From NCBI GenBank assembly GCA_964350445.1, contig CAYGKA010000003.1, positions 62,001-126,000 on the forward strand: DNA of 64,000 nucleotides, given 5' to 3'. Every line of letters begins with the position of its first letter. Position 1 is the first letter of the stretch. A program made the translations under genes and the position numbers. This DNA comes from Hwanghaeella sp964350445. GTDB lineage: Bacteria; Pseudomonadota; Alphaproteobacteria; UBA8366; Aestuariispiraceae. Shown one piece after another: positions 17,241 to 26,263 of this stretch. The notes below the pieces were generated by a model that saw only the letters and a program-made list of their open reading frames with translations, had not been told where the DNA came from and made no database searches.

Positions 17241-18761
17241 CTAGCCGCCGGGCCTGACGCGCCGATAAGCCAATGCCTCGGCGATGTGATTGCGGCGAAC
17301 CTGCGCAGCGCCTTCCATATCGGCGACGGTGCGGGCGACGCGCAACACGCGGTGATAACCGCGCGCGGTGAGTTTCAGCTTCGTCGCCGCGTCGGACAGC
17401 AGTTGGCGGCCGGGCTCGTCGGGTGCCGCGATTTCTTCCAGCAGGGTGCCGTCGGCATCGGCGTTGGTGCGAACCGGTTTCGACCCTTTCACATCGGCAT
17501 AGCGGGCGGTCTGAATGTCGCGCGCGGCTTGGACCCGCGCAGCGACCTCGGCCGATCCTTCCGACGGCGGCGGCAGGGACAGGTCCATCGGGTTCACGGC
17601 GGGCACGTCCACGTGAATGTCGATCCGGTCGAACAGCGGGCCGGAAATCTTCGCCTGATAGTCCAGCGCGCAGCGCGGCGCGCGGCTGCAGGCCAGGTCC
17701 GGGTCGTCCAGATGGCCGCAGCGGCACGGGTTCATGGCGGCGATCAGCTGGATGCGCGCCGGATAGGTCACATGCGCGTTGGCGCGGGCGACGACCGCCT
17801 TGCCGGTTTCCAGCGGTTGCCGCAGCGATTCCAAACTTTGGCGATTGAATTCCGGTAACTCGTCCAAAAACAGCACGCCGTTATGGGACAGGCTGATCTC
17901 GCCCGGTTGCGCGCGCTGGCCGCCGCCGACCAGTGCCGGGGTGCTGACCGTATGATGCGGGTTGCGAAAGGGCCGCCTAGTGGCCAAACCCTGTTCCCGC
18001 AAAACACCGGCGACGCTTTGCACCAGGGAAAGCTCCAACGCCTCCCTCGGCGTCAAGGGCGGCAGGATGCCGGGCAGGCGTTCGGCCAGCATGCTCTTGC
18101 CCGCGCCGGGCGGGCCGACCATCAGCAGGTTGTGGCCGCCGGCCGCCGCGATTTCCATTGCCCGCTTGGCCGCTTCCTGGCCCTTGATGTCCCTCAGATC
18201 GGGAATGCCCAGCACATCGGGCGCGACGAGGCCTTCCGGCCGGGCGAGTGCCACGCGGCCCTTGAAATGGTTCACCAGGGTCAGCAGGTCTATCGGCGCC
18301 AGGACCTCCAGGTCGCCGGCCCAGACCGCTTCCGATCCGCAGGGGGCGGGGCAGATCAGGCCCTTGTCGCCCTCCATCGCCGCCATCGCGGCGGGCAGCA
18401 CGCCGCTGACCGGGGCAAGGCGGGAATCCAGCCCCAATTCCCCCAACACGACGAACCCGTCCAGCGCGTCGCTGGGCAGGACCTCCAAGGCCACCATCAG
18501 GCCCAACGCGATGGGCAGGTCGTAATGGCTGCCTTCCTTCTGCACATCGGCGGGCGACAGGTTGATGGTGATGCGCTTGGGCGGCAGGGCGAGGCCGATG
18601 GCCGTCAGCGCCGCGCGCACGCGTTCCTTGCTTTCCGCCACCGCCTTGTCCGGCAAGCCGACAATGGCGAAAGAGGGCAGCCCGCCCGAGAGTTGAACCT
18701 GAACGTCGACCGGCCGCGTCTCCACACCCTGGAAGGCGACCGTCGTGACATGCGCAACCAA
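17241..18761 (-). CDS. comM: YifB/ComM family Mg-chelatase-like AAA+ ATPase
   Basis: A 506-residue protein. The N-terminal LonC-like domain (about 20-180) is followed by the AAA+ core with Walker A LLMVGPPGAGKSMLAERLPG (about 215) and Walker B VLFLDELPEFNR. A four-Cys region follows, including MNPCRCGHLDD, and then the Mg-chelatase C-terminal domain. ComM is a hexameric helicase that aids branch migration in natural transformation in some bacteria. No other competence gene is nearby, so the symbol marks homology, not proven function. Confidence 0.92.
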   Translation of the reverse strand: MVAHVTTVAFQGVETRPVDVQVQLSGGLPSFAIVGLPDKAVAESKERVRAALTAIGLALPPKRITINLSPADVQKEGSHYDLPIALGLMVALEVLPSDALDGFVVLGELGLDSRLAPVSGVLPAAMAAMEGDKGLICPAPCGSEAVWAGDLEVLAPIDLLTLVNHFKGRVALARPEGLVAPDVLGIPDLRDIKGQEAAKRAMEIAAAGGHNLLMVGPPGAGKSMLAERLPGILPPLTPREALELSLVQSVAGVLREQGLATRRPFRNPHHTVSTPALVGGGQRAQPGEISLSHNGVLFLDELPEFNRQSLESLRQPLETGKAVVARANAHVTYPARIQLIAAMNPCRCGHLDDPDLACSRAPRCALDYQAKISGPLFDRIDIHVDVPAVNPMDLSLPPPSEGSAEVAARVQAARDIQTARYADVKGSKPVRTNADADGTLLEEIAAPDEPGRQLLSDAATKLKLTARGYHRVLRVARTVADMEGAAQVRRNHIAEALAYRRVRPGG

Positions 18762-19026
18762 AACACCGCTCCGTCCTATGGTTGCGAAAACTATAGACGG
18801 TTCGCCTTATAAGGCACGCGGGAAATGTCGCCTATCCGGGGCGTCGACCCTTCCGCTGCGTTGTTTCCATGGGGCGGCCATAGGGATAGTCTCCAGGAAA
18901 GCGGGCTAATGCCCGGCATCCAAAGGGGGCCACCGTGACCGGATTTCCGCCGACAGTATCGTATAACGACTTTTTCAGCGCCGTTGCGCCCGGGCTCGGC
19001 GCCGTCCTCGATCGTGCGGCGCGGCC

Positions 19027-19932
19027 ATGACCGGTCCGACGCGCGACTTTCTCGGCTATGCCGATGCGCCGCCCTTTGCGGATTGGCCGGACGGGGCCCG
19101 CATCGCGGTCAATTTCTGTATCAATTATGAGGAAGGCGGGGAGCTTTCGATCCTCGAAGGCGACGCGCATTCCGAAACCAGGATTTCCGATGTGGCCGTG
19201 CCGCCGATCGAGGGCGGCCGGGACCTCAATATCGAAAGCTCGTACGAATACGGATCGCGGGTAGGCTATTGGCGACTGCTGCGCGCCTTCAACGACCGGG
19301 GTTTGACCGCGACGGTAAACCTTGTCGGCCGCGCGGGGGAGGTGAACCCGCAGGCCCTCGCGGCGATGATCGATGCGGGGTTCGACCTGCATCCGCATGG
19401 CTGGCGCTGGATCGACTATGCGACGCTGTCCCGCGCGGAGGAAGCCGCGATGATCGGGAAATCCATCGCCCAGGTCCGGGACCTGACCGGCGCGGCGCCG
19501 CTTGGCTATTATGCCGGGATGCCGTCGATGAACACCCGCGCGCTCGCCCGGGAAGCCGGGTTTCTGTACAGTTCCGACGTCAACAATGACGACCTGCCCT
19601 ATTGGTCGCCCGACCATCCGGGCCTGCTGCTGGTGCCCTACGCGCTCGACACCAATGACAGCCGATTCGGCCGCGACGGCGGCGGCTATGTGCTGGGCGA
19701 GGAATTCTTCACCTATCTGCGCGACACGTTCGACCAGCTCTATGCCGAAGGCGGCGACCGTCCGAAGATGATGACGGTGGGCCTGCACGCGCGGCTGTTG
19801 GGGCGGCCCGGCCGCATCGGCGCGCTGCACCGCATTCTGGACTACATGATGAAACGGGACGATGTCTGGATCGCGCGGCGGGACGACATCGCGCGCCATT
19901 GGCAACAGCGTCACCCGGACCCAAGGACGTGA
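19027..19932 (+). CDS. PuuE-like polysaccharide deacetylase-fold hydrolase
   Basis: A 301-residue cytoplasmic protein of the NodB-fold family closest in pattern to cofactor-independent allantoinase PuuE. It has the PuuE-like opening DFLGYADAPPFADWPDGARI, then FCINYEEGGELS, ESSYEYGSRVGYWRLLRAF and HPHGWRWIDY. The usual PuuE segments are somewhat altered, and no ureide-pathway gene is adjacent. An amidohydrolase acting on a different small molecule is possible. It is followed 103 bp later by the AMP-binding protein on the same strand. Confidence 0.78.
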   Translation: MTGPTRDFLGYADAPPFADWPDGARIAVNFCINYEEGGELSILEGDAHSETRISDVAVPPIEGGRDLNIESSYEYGSRVGYWRLLRAFNDRGLTATVNLVGRAGEVNPQALAAMIDAGFDLHPHGWRWIDYATLSRAEEAAMIGKSIAQVRDLTGAAPLGYYAGMPSMNTRALAREAGFLYSSDVNNDDLPYWSPDHPGLLLVPYALDTNDSRFGRDGGGYVLGEEFFTYLRDTFDQLYAEGGDRPKMMTVGLHARLLGRPGRIGALHRILDYMMKRDDVWIARRDDIARHWQQRHPDPRT

Positions 19933-20035
19933 CGACGGATGCGTTGTTGACCGCCCGGGTTCGGGGCTAAGTTGATTTCGTCCATATGGGCACCGAAAAC
20001 AGGCGCTGTCGTCAGGCGGCGTTAAGGGGAACAAC

Positions 20036-21514
20036 GTGACCGATTTTCTGTCGACCGTTTCCTATATCGGCTATCACGCGGCCGTCGCACCGACCCAGGT
20101 CGCCGTCGTCGAGGGCGGGCGCGGCGTATCCTATCGCGAGTTCCATCGGGACATCGGCAAGATGACCGGCGCCCTGCGGGAAATGGGGGTCGAGGCCGGC
20201 GAGGCCGTCGCCGTCGAGGTAACGGGTTTCTACCGCCACTGGATCATGCTGCTGGCCTGCGAGGCGCTTGGCGCGGCGACGCTGTCCTACAACGCATCGG
20301 AAGCCGGCCCGATCGGCGGGCGTTTCGCCGCCATGGACAGGGCGATCTGTTCGTCCGAAGCAGCCCTGGCGGATATCGGGTCGATAGCGGCCGAGAAAAT
20401 CCATATCGCCGATCAGGACTGGCTCGCCGGCGTCGCCCGGCGGGAACCCGAAACCCTTCCGCCGTCCATCAAGGTCGATGCGGATGCGCCGCTGCGCATC
20501 GTGAAAAGCTACGGGACGACGGGCGTTCTGGAACTGATGACCCAGACCGGGCAGATTCACGATTTCTGGCTGCGTCAGTTCCGGTTCCGGGCCACGCTGG
20601 ACCGGAAGTCGCGCTATCTTTTGACCGCGGGGTTCGGCGTTCAGGCCTTTCACGTTCACGCCACCAGCTGCATTCGCATGGGCGGAACCTGCGTCTGCGG
20701 CAATCCGAACGAAATCGCCGCGGATATCGGGCGGTATGGGATCACCCATGCGACGTTCATTCCCGCTCAGTTGGAAAAACTTCTGGCGGGCCAGGGCGCG
20801 GCGCCGTTGGAACCCCGGATGAAACAGGTCTTCACGATCGGCGGGACGGCGGCCAAGCCCGTCCGGGACCGGGCCAGGCAAATCCTGGTTGACGAGATTT
20901 CCGAAAGCTACGGCACGAACGAGGCCGGCGGCATCTGTAGCATGGACGATGACGGTATCGGGACCGTCTTTCCGGGGGTCGAGGTGCAGGTCCTGGACGA
21001 TACCGGCAATCCGGTCTTCGGCTCACCGGGCCAGATCCGCCTGCGCAGCGAGGGGGTCGTGACCGGCTATCTGGGCGATCCGGAAACCTCGGCGCGGATG
21101 TTCCGGGACGGCTGGTTCCATCCCGGCGACATCGCCGTCCTCTACGATCAGCACCGCCTGACGCTGGCCGGGCGGATCGAGGACTATCTCGACATATCCG
21201 GCGTCAAACATTCGCTCGATGCCTTGGAAAAGGTCCTTCTGGAAGGTTTGCCGGCGAAAGACCTCTGCCTGTTGTCGGCGTCACCGGCGACGAATGGCGG
21301 CACCGAAGTCACGCTGATGATGCTGATCCTGGCGGAGGGGCGGCAGGATGCCGACGCGATCCGCCGGAAGGCGATCTCCCTGCTGCCTGACGGCATCGAC
21401 CGTTTCACCGTGGTCGAGGCGCGGAACATCCCCCGCGGCACGGACGGGCGCGTGCAGCGCGCCAAGCTGGGTTGGCAGCTCAAGCAAGCGCTGACCGGAC
21501 AGCAGCAGGACTAG
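20036..21514 (+). CDS. Acyl-adenylate-forming (AMP-binding) enzyme homologue with altered active-site motifs
   Basis: A 492-residue ANL-superfamily protein that starts at GTG 20036 behind AAGGGGA. The P-loop (A3) reads SYGTTGVLELM, so the usual Pro-Lys after TTG is missing. A5 is SYGTNEAGG and A7 is DGWFHPGDIAVL, followed by GRIEDYLDISG, all family-like. The C-terminal A10 motif reads PRGTDGRVQR, with Arg where the catalytic Lys is expected. It may be a weak or non-canonical adenylating enzyme, or a binding protein. The 103-bp gap after the PuuE-like gene hints at a shared transcript. Confidence 0.75.
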   Translation: MTDFLSTVSYIGYHAAVAPTQVAVVEGGRGVSYREFHRDIGKMTGALREMGVEAGEAVAVEVTGFYRHWIMLLACEALGAATLSYNASEAGPIGGRFAAMDRAICSSEAALADIGSIAAEKIHIADQDWLAGVARREPETLPPSIKVDADAPLRIVKSYGTTGVLELMTQTGQIHDFWLRQFRFRATLDRKSRYLLTAGFGVQAFHVHATSCIRMGGTCVCGNPNEIAADIGRYGITHATFIPAQLEKLLAGQGAAPLEPRMKQVFTIGGTAAKPVRDRARQILVDEISESYGTNEAGGICSMDDDGIGTVFPGVEVQVLDDTGNPVFGSPGQIRLRSEGVVTGYLGDPETSARMFRDGWFHPGDIAVLYDQHRLTLAGRIEDYLDISGVKHSLDALEKVLLEGLPAKDLCLLSASPATNGGTEVTLMMLILAEGRQDADAIRRKAISLLPDGIDRFTVVEARNIPRGTDGRVQRAKLGWQLKQALTGQQQD

Positions 21515-21531
21515 GGAAAAGAAAAGTTTCC

Positions 21532-21562
21532 TTTGCCGCCCGGGTTCCGTACCCGGGGCAAA
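21532..21562. repeat. Stem-loop between the AMP-binding gene and the sodium channel
   Basis: The arms CCCGGGT (21539-21545) and ACCCGGG (21551-21557) pair perfectly and are extended by TTTGC/GCAAA with a two-base bulge. It lies 18 bp after the stop. On the plus strand it is followed by A residues and not T, so terminator function is uncertain. Confidence 0.45.
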
Positions 21563-21652
21563 AATCGGGGGTCCGGAGCAACTTGCAAAGCAAGGGCGCC
21601 GCACCCACTTCCTAGGGCCGCCATTCCGCTCTTCCACCCGAAATCGGTCGCC

Positions 21653-22501
21653 ATGTTCACTGCACGAGAAAAACTTGGAAAATTCGTCGAGGGCCGCTGG
21701 TTTCAAGCCTTCGTGACGGCTTTGATCATCGCAAACGCGATCACGCTGGGACTGGAAACCGTGCCGAGCGTCATGGCGGAATTCGGCCCTTTGCTGCGTC
21801 TGTTCGACAAGATCGTCTTGACCGTCTTTGTTTTCGAGATTTTGGGAAAACTGATTTACCGGCATTGGCGGTTCTTCCTGGACGGGTGGAACCTTTTCGA
21901 CTTCGTCATTGTCGGCATCGCCCTGATCCCCGCCTCCGGCCCGCTCGCGGTTCTCCGGTCGCTCCGCGTGCTGCGGGCGCTGCGGCTGTTGTCCGTCGTG
22001 CCGTCGATGCGCCGGGTCGTCCAGGCATTGCTATCGGCCATTCCGGGGATCGGGTCCGTCGGCTTGCTGATCCTGTTGATCTTCTATGTCGGCGCGGTGA
22101 TTTCCACCAAAGTGTTCGGACCGTCATTCCCCGATTGGTTCGGCACGATCGGGGAATCCATGTACACGCTGTTCCAGGTCATGACCCTGGAAAGCTGGTC
22201 GATGGGCATCGTGCGCCCGGTCCTCGAGGAATTCCCGCTGGCCTGGACCTTCTTCATTCCGTTCATCCTGGTCACCAGCTTCACGGTCCTGAATCTGTTC
22301 ATCGGCATCATCGTCGATGCGATGCAATCCCAGCACATGGCCGAGCATATGGCGGAACAGCGCGAGTTGGATGCTCATCTGGATGCGCAGACCGATGTGA
22401 TGCACGCGGATGCGGTATCGCTGGAAAAGAAACTGGATGCGCTCTCGGAAGAGATCGCGGACATCAAACGCCTGTTGGCGGATCAGACCCGGCGGCCCTG
22501 A
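21653..22501 (+). CDS. Bacterial voltage-gated sodium channel (NaChBac/NavAb type)
   Basis: A 282-residue single-domain ion channel. Six helices are visible. S4 has regularly spaced arginines in LRSLRVLRALRLLS (R102, R105, R108, R111). The selectivity filter is TLESWSM (178-184), identical to the filter known for NavAb. The S6 helix TVLNLFIGIIVDAM and a C-terminal helix (about 256-277) with heptad character would form the tetramer. It should sit in the inner membrane and pass sodium upon depolarisation. The ATG at 21653 is chosen because the upstream frame has no domain character. Confidence 0.9.
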   Translation: MFTAREKLGKFVEGRWFQAFVTALIIANAITLGLETVPSVMAEFGPLLRLFDKIVLTVFVFEILGKLIYRHWRFFLDGWNLFDFVIVGIALIPASGPLAVLRSLRVLRALRLLSVVPSMRRVVQALLSAIPGIGSVGLLILLIFYVGAVISTKVFGPSFPDWFGTIGESMYTLFQVMTLESWSMGIVRPVLEEFPLAWTFFIPFILVTSFTVLNLFIGIIVDAMQSQHMAEHMAEQRELDAHLDAQTDVMHADAVSLEKKLDALSEEIADIKRLLADQTRRP

Positions 22502-22504
22502 CCC
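22450..22504 (+). repeat. Left copy of a 55-bp duplication flanking the assembly gap
   Basis: These 55 bases end the sodium-channel gene, including its TGA. They are repeated exactly at 22605-22659 on the other side of the N run. The copy is best read as an overlap between two contig ends. Confidence 0.9.
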
Positions 22505-22604
22505 NNNNNNNNNNNNNNNNNNNNNNNNNNNNNNNNNNNNNNNNNNNNNNNNNNNNNNNNNNNNNNNNNNNNNNNNNNNNNNNNNNNNNNNNNNNNNNNN
22601 NNNN
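22505..22604. other. Assembly gap of 100 Ns
   Basis: Exactly 100 undetermined bases. The identical 55-bp ends on either side indicate that the two contigs overlap, so no real sequence may be missing. Confidence 0.95.
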
Positions 22605-22659
22605 AGAGATCGCGGACATCAAACGCCTGTTGGCGGATCAGACCCGGCGGCCCTGACCC
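22605..22659 (+). repeat. Right copy of the 55-bp duplication
   Basis: Identical to 22450-22504 base for base and begins at the very first base after the gap. It should not be annotated as a second gene fragment. Confidence 0.9.
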
Positions 22660-22713
22660 AGCGGCCCTGACTGGGCGGCCCCAAAACCGGAAAACAGCGG
22701 CCGGCCCCGGCCC

Positions 22714-23133
22714 TCAGTTCCGTTTGTCCGGCGGGCCGACCCAGAAGAACGGGTTGTAGGCGATTTCCCACAGGTGGCCGTCGCGGTCGGCGAAATAGCC
22801 GTGATACCCGCCCCAGGATGCGGGTTGCGGTTTCTTCACCTCCTTCGCGCCGGCATTGACCGCTTCCTCCATCACGCGGCGCACGTCCCGTTCGGAAACA
22901 ACGTTGTGGCACAGATTGATCGCGGCATAACCGTGTCCCTCGGCATTGACCCCGGCATCCTTCGCCAGTTCCTCCCGCTCGCACAGGCCCAGCCACGCGC
23001 CGTCCAGCTTGAAGAAGGCGACCTGCGGCGGGGACTCGATCTGCGGCAGGCCGAGGCCTTCGCGATAAAACGCGGCGGAGGCGGCGACATCCTTCACGCC
23101 GAGGGAAACCATGCTGATCCGGGCTTTCATCAT
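22714..23133 (-). CDS. VOC-family (glyoxalase/bleomycin-resistance fold) protein
   Basis: A 139-residue protein with the paired beta-alpha-beta-beta-beta pattern of the VOC superfamily. It opens SMVSLGVKDVAASAAFYREG and ends YFADRDGHLWEIAYNPFF, with the C-terminal Glu that usually binds metal. It may be a small lyase, dioxygenase or binding protein; the reaction cannot be named. The start at 23133 follows AGGAG by five bases; an ATG at 23130 is equally possible. Confidence 0.8.
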   Translation of the reverse strand: MMKARISMVSLGVKDVAASAAFYREGLGLPQIESPPQVAFFKLDGAWLGLCEREELAKDAGVNAEGHGYAAINLCHNVVSERDVRRVMEEAVNAGAKEVKKPQPASWGGYHGYFADRDGHLWEIAYNPFFWVGPPDKRN

Positions 23134-23364
23134 CACATCTCCTGTCCATTTGTTCGTGTTATGTTCCATTTAAGAAGGCCGGGCGCAAGGGGAAATTTCC
23201 GCGTCCCGGCAATCTGTGAAGGCGAGGCAAAAGACCCCGGACCGAGAGCGCCCGCATTTCCATCCGTTCACGCTGGCATGCGCGGGCATGTGCGGGCTAC
23301 TCTCCCGCCACTGCAATCGGCCGGCATTGACCAGGGTCGGCGAAACCGAAGGGAGTGAAAGAAC

Positions 23365-24264
23365 ATGACGGATCGGATCGGATTTGTGGGCTTGGGCCGG
23401 ATGGGCCAGCCGATGGCGCTGAACATGGCGCGCAAGGGGTTCGCGCTGAACGTGTTCGACACGCGGCCGGAGCAGCAGCAGCCCTTCACCGAATTCAACA
23501 CCTGCGAACAGGTCGGCTCCGCGCCTGACGCGGCCAAGGGCGCTTCCTGCTGCATCACCGTGCTGCCGGGCCCGGCCGAAGTCGACGCGGTCGTCCTCGG
23601 CGCCGGCGGCATTCTCGACAATCTGGAGCCGGGGTCGATCATGATGGACCTCTCCACCATCCTGCCGGAAGTGACCGACAAGGTGGCGGCGGCCTGCAAG
23701 GCCAAGGGCGTGCATTTCGTCGATGCGCCGATCGGCCGCCTGGCCAGCCACGCGGACAAGGGCGAAAGTCTGTTCATGGTCGGCGCGGAAAAGGAAATCT
23801 TCGACCGCGTGAAGCCGATGCTGGAAGCCATGGGTACGACCATCCTGCATTGCGGCGGGCCGGGCAGCGGCACCCGGGCGAAATTGATCAACAACTTCCT
23901 GGCCATCACATCGTGCTGGATGAACGCCGAAGCGATGGCGCTGACGAAGGCCTTCGGCCTCGACCTCGCGACCACGTTGGACGTCATCCACGGCACCAGC
24001 GCGACCAACGGCCAGCTGAAAATGAACTATGCGACCAAGGTCTTCACCGGGGATATCGAACCCGGCTTCCAGATCGACCTGGCGCATAAGGACCTGACGC
24101 TGATCGTGGAATCCGCCAACAAGGCCAAGGTGCCAATGCCGGTGGCGGCCGCGGCCCGCGAAGCGCTGTCCAGCGCCCGCGCGGCGGGCTGGGGCGGCAA
24201 GGACTTTTCGGGCCTTGCCGACTATTGCTGCGAATTGGCCGGCGTGGAGAAGGCGCGCCTCTAG
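23365..24264 (+). CDS. Beta-hydroxyacid dehydrogenase (3-hydroxyisobutyrate dehydrogenase / YihU-like)
   Basis: A 299-residue NAD(P)-dependent enzyme. The Rossmann motif is GFVGLGRMGQPMA, the substrate loop is DAPIGR, and the catalytic lysine is in GTRAKLINN (about residue 173). The segments MDLSTILPEVTDK and IDLAHKDL also fit the family. Overall pattern is closest to YihU-like reductases of small semialdehydes, but without other sulfoquinovose genes the substrate stays open. A clear terminator follows. Confidence 0.85.
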   Translation: MTDRIGFVGLGRMGQPMALNMARKGFALNVFDTRPEQQQPFTEFNTCEQVGSAPDAAKGASCCITVLPGPAEVDAVVLGAGGILDNLEPGSIMMDLSTILPEVTDKVAAACKAKGVHFVDAPIGRLASHADKGESLFMVGAEKEIFDRVKPMLEAMGTTILHCGGPGSGTRAKLINNFLAITSCWMNAEAMALTKAFGLDLATTLDVIHGTSATNGQLKMNYATKVFTGDIEPGFQIDLAHKDLTLIVESANKAKVPMPVAAAAREALSSARAAGWGGKDFSGLADYCCELAGVEKARL

Positions 24265-24290
24265 GCGAGTTTCTCCCCAAGGAAACGAAA

Positions 24291-24323
24291 GCGGCCGGGC
24301 ATTTGCCCGGCCGTTCCTTTTTC
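24291..24323 (+). terminator. Intrinsic terminator after the beta-hydroxyacid dehydrogenase
   Basis: The stem CGGCCGGGC / GCCCGGCCG has a short ATTT loop and is followed by TTCCTTTTT on the plus strand. It lies 27 bp past the stop and also separates the convergent gshB gene. Confidence 0.85.
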
Positions 24324-24340
24324 AGTGCCGAAGGCGGGAC

Positions 24341-25279
24341 CTATAACCGTCCTTCGATCGCGTCCCAAATCTGCGCCGACAGGTCGGTGCCGTCGAAGCG
24401 GCCGATTTCCTGCAGGCCGGTCGGGCTGGTGACGTTGATTTCGGTCAGGTAGTCGCCGATCACGTCGATGCCGACGAAGATCAGCCCCTGTTCCTTCAAG
24501 GTAGGGCCGATGGCCTTGCAGATGTCCATCTCCCGCTTGGTCATGCCGATCTTCTCGGGCCGGCCGCCGACATGCATGTTGGAGCGCGACTCGCCCTCCG
24601 CCGGGACGCGGTTGACCGCGCCCGCCGGTTCACCGTCGACCAGGATGATGCGTTTGTCGCCCTTGCGGACTTCCGGCATGTAGCGCTGGGCGATGATCGG
24701 CTCGCGGAACATCTGGGTGAACATTTCCAGCAGGCTGTTCAGATTCTCGTCCCCCGGCTTCAGGTGGAAGACGCCGGCGCCGCCGTTGCCGTAAAGCGGT
24801 TTGAGGATGATGTCCTTGTGCTCGGCCCGGAATTCCAGGATGTCGTCCTTGTTGCTGGTGATCAGCGTCGGCGGCATCAGGTCCGGAAAATGGGTGACCA
24901 GCAGCTTCTCGGGCGCGTTGCGCACGAAGAACGGGTCGTTCACCACCAGCGTCTTGGGGTGGATGTGTTCCAGGATATGCGTCGCGGTGATGTAGGACAT
25001 GTCGAAGGGCGGATCCTGGCGCATCAGGACGACATCCGCATCGGCCAGATTCATCGCCGACTGCTCGCCCAGGGTGAAATGGTCGCCCTTCGTGCGGCGC
25101 ACTTCCAGGGGCCTGACATGGGCGACGACCTGGTTTTGCTTCAAGCTCAAATCGCGGGGCAGGTAGTGGTAAAGCGTGTGGCCGCGCTTGGTGGCTTCCA
25201 ATGCCAGTGCGAAGGTGCTGTCGCCATCGATGTCGATGGCGTGGATCGGATCCATTTGGATGGCGACGGAAAGGGACAT
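24341..25279 (-). CDS. gshB: Glutathione synthetase
   Basis: A 312-residue ATP-grasp ligase that joins gamma-glutamylcysteine and glycine. The opening VAIQMDPIHAIDIDGDSTFA is characteristic. VLMRQDPPFDMSYI and KPLYGNGGAGVFHL (ATP-binding loop) follow, with FVGIDVIGDYLTEINVTSP at the C-terminal end. The length and order match GshB. It is convergent with the dehydrogenase gene and separated from it by a terminator. Confidence 0.96.
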   Translation of the reverse strand: MSLSVAIQMDPIHAIDIDGDSTFALALEATKRGHTLYHYLPRDLSLKQNQVVAHVRPLEVRRTKGDHFTLGEQSAMNLADADVVLMRQDPPFDMSYITATHILEHIHPKTLVVNDPFFVRNAPEKLLVTHFPDLMPPTLITSNKDDILEFRAEHKDIILKPLYGNGGAGVFHLKPGDENLNSLLEMFTQMFREPIIAQRYMPEVRKGDKRIILVDGEPAGAVNRVPAEGESRSNMHVGGRPEKIGMTKREMDICKAIGPTLKEQGLIFVGIDVIGDYLTEINVTSPTGLQEIGRFDGTDLSAQIWDAIEGRL

Positions 25280-25396
25280 AAAGGGGTGCTCCCACCTGAA
25301 AACGTCGTTTGGTTACCGGGTGATGTAGCGCCCCGCGTCACGCGGGTCCAGTGGGGAGGGGGCAAAAGACCTGTACCAATTAGGCCTAGGACCGGC

Positions 25397-26263
25397 CTAG
25401 TTCAGCTTCAAACGCAATTCCCGCATCAAGGCGACGATCTGGCGGCGTTCGGCGCTTTCCGGGACGATGTCCACGAAGTTGGAGAGCGCGGCGAGCGCGG
25501 CGCGCATGTTGCTGGCATCGGCATGCAGCAACCCGGCCTCGCGCCACAAGCCGGCGTTCTGCGGGTTGTACATCAACATGGTTTCGCAAACCATGGCGGC
25601 TTCCTGCTTCTTGTCCGCCTGCATCAGCCGCAGTTTGATGTTGTTCTGCATTCTGTTCAGCACGTCCCGGTCGGGCACCGGTTCGTAATAGGCCGGGTCC
25701 AGCTCCGCGTCGTGCCCCTGCACGGTCTTCAGCAGATCGCGCAGCGAGGGCGCGTCCCGCTGCACGCCCCCGAAGAACGGGTCCAGGATGGCGCGGCCGC
25801 CGGGCGCTTCCAGGCGAACCAGGAAATGCCCCGGAAAGGCCAGGCCGTCGACCTTGTAGCCCAACGCCCGCCCGACATGGATGTAGAGGATGCCCAAGGT
25901 TACCGGCAGGCCGCAGCGCCGCTCGATGACCCGGAACAGATTGGCGTTCTGGATGTCGTCATAGGTTTCGGAATCGCCCGCGTAGCCGGACCGGTCGAGG
26001 ATGGCGTGGTTGAGGGCCGCGGCGACGGTTTCCACATCGTCCTCGCCGTCCTCCAGCATCGCCGCCGCATCGGCGACGACAGCGTCCAGATGGCTCATCG
26101 CTTCGTCAAGGTGATCGGCGGCCTTGACGTTGACCGGGTCGAGCAGGGCGACGGCAAGCGCCGCCCGCGCGATCGGCAGGCGGCCGTCAGCATCGGGCTG
26201 CAGGTGACGAAGCACGGATTTCGGGTCCGTCGGTCTCATGGTCTTCGGTGCGTCACCCGGCAC
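25397..26263 (-). CDS. SirB1/transglutaminase-like family protein with TPR-like C-terminus
   Basis: A 288-residue cytoplasmic protein of the SirB1 family. The transglutaminase-like core contains RRCGLPVTLGILYIHVGRAL and VDGLAFPGHFLVRLE, followed by a helical C-terminal part (about 215-285) of TPR type. The role of this family is not established. The GTG at 26263 overlaps the BON gene stop by 11 bp, and AAGGA lies upstream of it. An ATG at 26239 avoids the overlap. Confidence 0.78.
   Translation of the reverse strand: MPGDAPKTMRPTDPKSVLRHLQPDADGRLPIARAALAVALLDPVNVKAADHLDEAMSHLDAVVADAAAMLEDGEDDVETVAAALNHAILDRSGYAGDSETYDDIQNANLFRVIERRCGLPVTLGILYIHVGRALGYKVDGLAFPGHFLVRLEAPGGRAILDPFFGGVQRDAPSLRDLLKTVQGHDAELDPAYYEPVPDRDVLNRMQNNIKLRLMQADKKQEAAMVCETMLMYNPQNAGLWREAGLLHADASNMRAALAALSNFVDIVPESAERRQIVALMRELRLKLN

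Noticed and set aside
18832..20034. 400-codon minus-strand open frame opposite the PuuE-like gene
   Set aside because: The plus frame has strong family motifs and a sensible start; the minus frame has none.
22605..22670. A second partial sodium-channel gene after the N gap
   Set aside because: It is an exact copy of the end of the first channel gene and begins at the gap edge, so it is best explained as contig overlap and not a duplicated gene.
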